A stretch of 21,913 bases of DNA, taken from contig DASYQV010000215.1 in assembly GCA_036005125.1 (NCBI GenBank), positions 1 to 21,913 on the forward strand, written 5' to 3'. Position 1 is the first letter of the stretch. Every line of letters begins with the position of its first letter. The notes below the pieces were generated by a model that saw only the letters and a program-made list of their open reading frames with translations, was not told the origin of the DNA and did no database searches. Below, in pieces: positions 20,820 to 21,913 of this stretch. Both the position numbers and the translations under genes were made by a program. The stretch is from DASYQV01 sp036005125 (GTDB taxonomy: Bacteria > Acidobacteriota > Vicinamibacteria > Vicinamibacterales > UBA2999).

Positions 20820-21908
20820 ATGGCGTGGTTCGTGCTCGCGCGGCTTCTTTTCGTGGCGGCTGTCGCGTACTCTGCACATCAGCTCAACCCTGTGGACGGC
20901 GGTCTCGTCCCGAACCTCTTGTTCGGTATCGTGATCGGCACCCTCATTGTCGGGCTCGAGGTCCGGCTCAAGGATACGTCCGTGACGCATATGCTCGGCG
21001 CGCTGCTCGGCGGCGCCATCGGGCTTGCGATTGCCAAGACGATCGGGGCCGCGCTGTACTGGGCGAACCTCGGCAGCGGCCGGGTCGTGTTTCTGCACAG
21101 CCTGATCCTGCTGACGTTGCCGTATCTGGGCATGCTGATCGGCGGTCGTCGCGGCGAGTGGCTCGAGCCGGCGCGTCTCATCGCTCTCTTCCGCTCCGCC
21201 GGGCCGCAACGCCGCTACAAGGTGCTCGATACGAGCGTCATCATCGACGGCCGCATCGCGGATGTCTGCGAAACCGGGTTCATGGACGGCACGCTCGTCA
21301 TCCCGCAGTTCGTGCTCAAGGAGCTGCAGCTCGTCGCGGACTCGGCCGATTCGATGAAACGGAACCGCGGCCGCCGCGGCCTCGACATCCTGCAGAAGGT
21401 TCAGAAGATGGCGGGCGTCGAGGTGATGATCTCGGACGTGGACTTTCCCGAGATCCGCGAGGTCGATCTCAAATTGATCGAGCTCGCCCGCACCCTGCAG
21501 GGCAAGATCGTCACCAACGACTTCAACCTCAACAAGGTGGCGCAACTCCGCGGCGTCGAGGTTCTGAATATCAACGAGCTCGCCAACTCGCTCAAGCCGG
21601 TGGTGCTGCCGGGCGAGCTGATGAAGGTGTTCGTCCTCAAGGAGGGCAAGGAATACAACCAGGGCGTCGCCTATCTGGACGACGGCACGATGGTGGTGGT
21701 GGACAACGCCCGTAAGATGATTGGCAAGACGATCGACATCGTCGTCACGAGCGTGCTGCAGACGACAGCCGGAAAGATGATCTTCGGCCGCTTCCTCGAC
21801 CCGGCGCTCGCCGCGCAGGGGGCGCCCACGACAGTCACTGCGGTGGCCGATGCCGAGGTCCCCAGGCGGGCGCGTCACGTCCCGCCGGCCGCCGCGGCGG
21901 GTAAGTGA
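20820..21908 (+). CDS. Membrane-anchored PIN/TRAM domain protein (YacL type)
   Basis: Four N-terminal membrane helices (about residues 1-110: FVLARLLFVAAVAYSA, LLFGIVIGTLIVGLEV, LGALLGGAIGLAIAKTI, LHSLILLTLPYLGMLIGG) are followed by a cytoplasmic PIN nuclease domain. Its acidic residues appear in YKVLDTSVIIDGRI (D137), FVLKELQLVADS (E169) and IVTNDFNLNKVAQL (D234). A C-terminal TRAM domain (LPGELMKVFVLKEGKEYNQGVAYLDDGTMVVVDNA) and a Pro/Ala-rich tail complete the 362 residues. PIN domains are Mg-dependent RNases and TRAM binds RNA, so a membrane-tethered RNA-processing role is likely but unproven. Location right after radA, as for yacL in Firmicutes (where ispD and ispF follow), supports the assignment. 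An in-frame ATG at 20775 would add 15 residues that do not fit the family N-terminus. Confidence 0.92.
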   Translation: MAWFVLARLLFVAAVAYSAHQLNPVDGGLVPNLLFGIVIGTLIVGLEVRLKDTSVTHMLGALLGGAIGLAIAKTIGAALYWANLGSGRVVFLHSLILLTLPYLGMLIGGRRGEWLEPARLIALFRSAGPQRRYKVLDTSVIIDGRIADVCETGFMDGTLVIPQFVLKELQLVADSADSMKRNRGRRGLDILQKVQKMAGVEVMISDVDFPEIREVDLKLIELARTLQGKIVTNDFNLNKVAQLRGVEVLNINELANSLKPVVLPGELMKVFVLKEGKEYNQGVAYLDDGTMVVVDNARKMIGKTIDIVVTSVLQTTAGKMIFGRFLDPALAAQGAPTTVTAVADAEVPRRARHVPPAAAAGK

Positions 21909-21913
21909 CCGCG

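Noticed and set aside
20766..21878. 370-residue minus-strand frame opposite the PIN/TRAM gene
   Set aside because: PIN and TRAM motifs are on the plus strand; the minus frame is an antisense shadow.

Overview
The window is about 21.9 kb of high-GC bacterial chromosome. It carries mostly housekeeping genes with almost no spare DNA between them. Gene content suggests a soil-type Gram-negative with an outer membrane: an LPS inner-core cluster, a LolB-like lipoprotein, a MXAN_5187-family protein, and long GC-rich antisense shadow ORFs. The best guess is Acidobacteriota, perhaps class Vicinamibacteria; this is inference, since no rRNA is present. No phage, transposase, CRISPR array or defence gene was found.

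Layout. 1-4680 is a patchwork of alternating strands: the 3' end of nuoN (+), selA (-), a MXAN_5187-family protein (+), a cold-shock protein (-) with a long structured leader, and purH (+). 4735-8466 is a minus-strand surface-polysaccharide cluster read Trm112-like, heptosyltransferase, O-antigen ligase, hldE-type heptose kinase. 8520-21908 is an uninterrupted plus-strand run: TPR protein, LolB-like lipoprotein, ispE, tRNA-Gln, prs, rplY, pth, rpsF, rpsR, rplI, dnaB, alr, radA and a PIN/TRAM protein. This order of outer-membrane lipoprotein, isoprenoid, PRPP, ribosomal, replication and repair genes is a familiar conserved neighbourhood.

How the genes work together. The minus cluster makes and transfers heptose for the LPS core and ligates O-antigen onto it. 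The TPR and LolB-like proteins fit the same envelope theme. ispE feeds isoprenoid (including carrier lipid) synthesis, alr supplies D-alanine for peptidoglycan, and prs supplies PRPP, upstream of purH. rplY, pth, rpsF, rpsR and rplI serve translation; dnaB and radA serve replication and recombination.

The most unusual signal is in the spacers. Five gene boundaries (about 1841-1920, 4686-4773, 14375-14448, 15864-15970, 18036-18138) carry the same architecture: a run of degenerate 7-nt repeats, a short unique spacer, then the reverse complement of the same 7-nt repeat. Three unrelated heptamer families are used. The arrays supply stop codons, the last codons of genes, and translation-initiation regions. 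A second class of spacer element is short GC-rich palindromes, several with a GTAG foot as in REP sequences, at 16458-16606 and 19300-19352.
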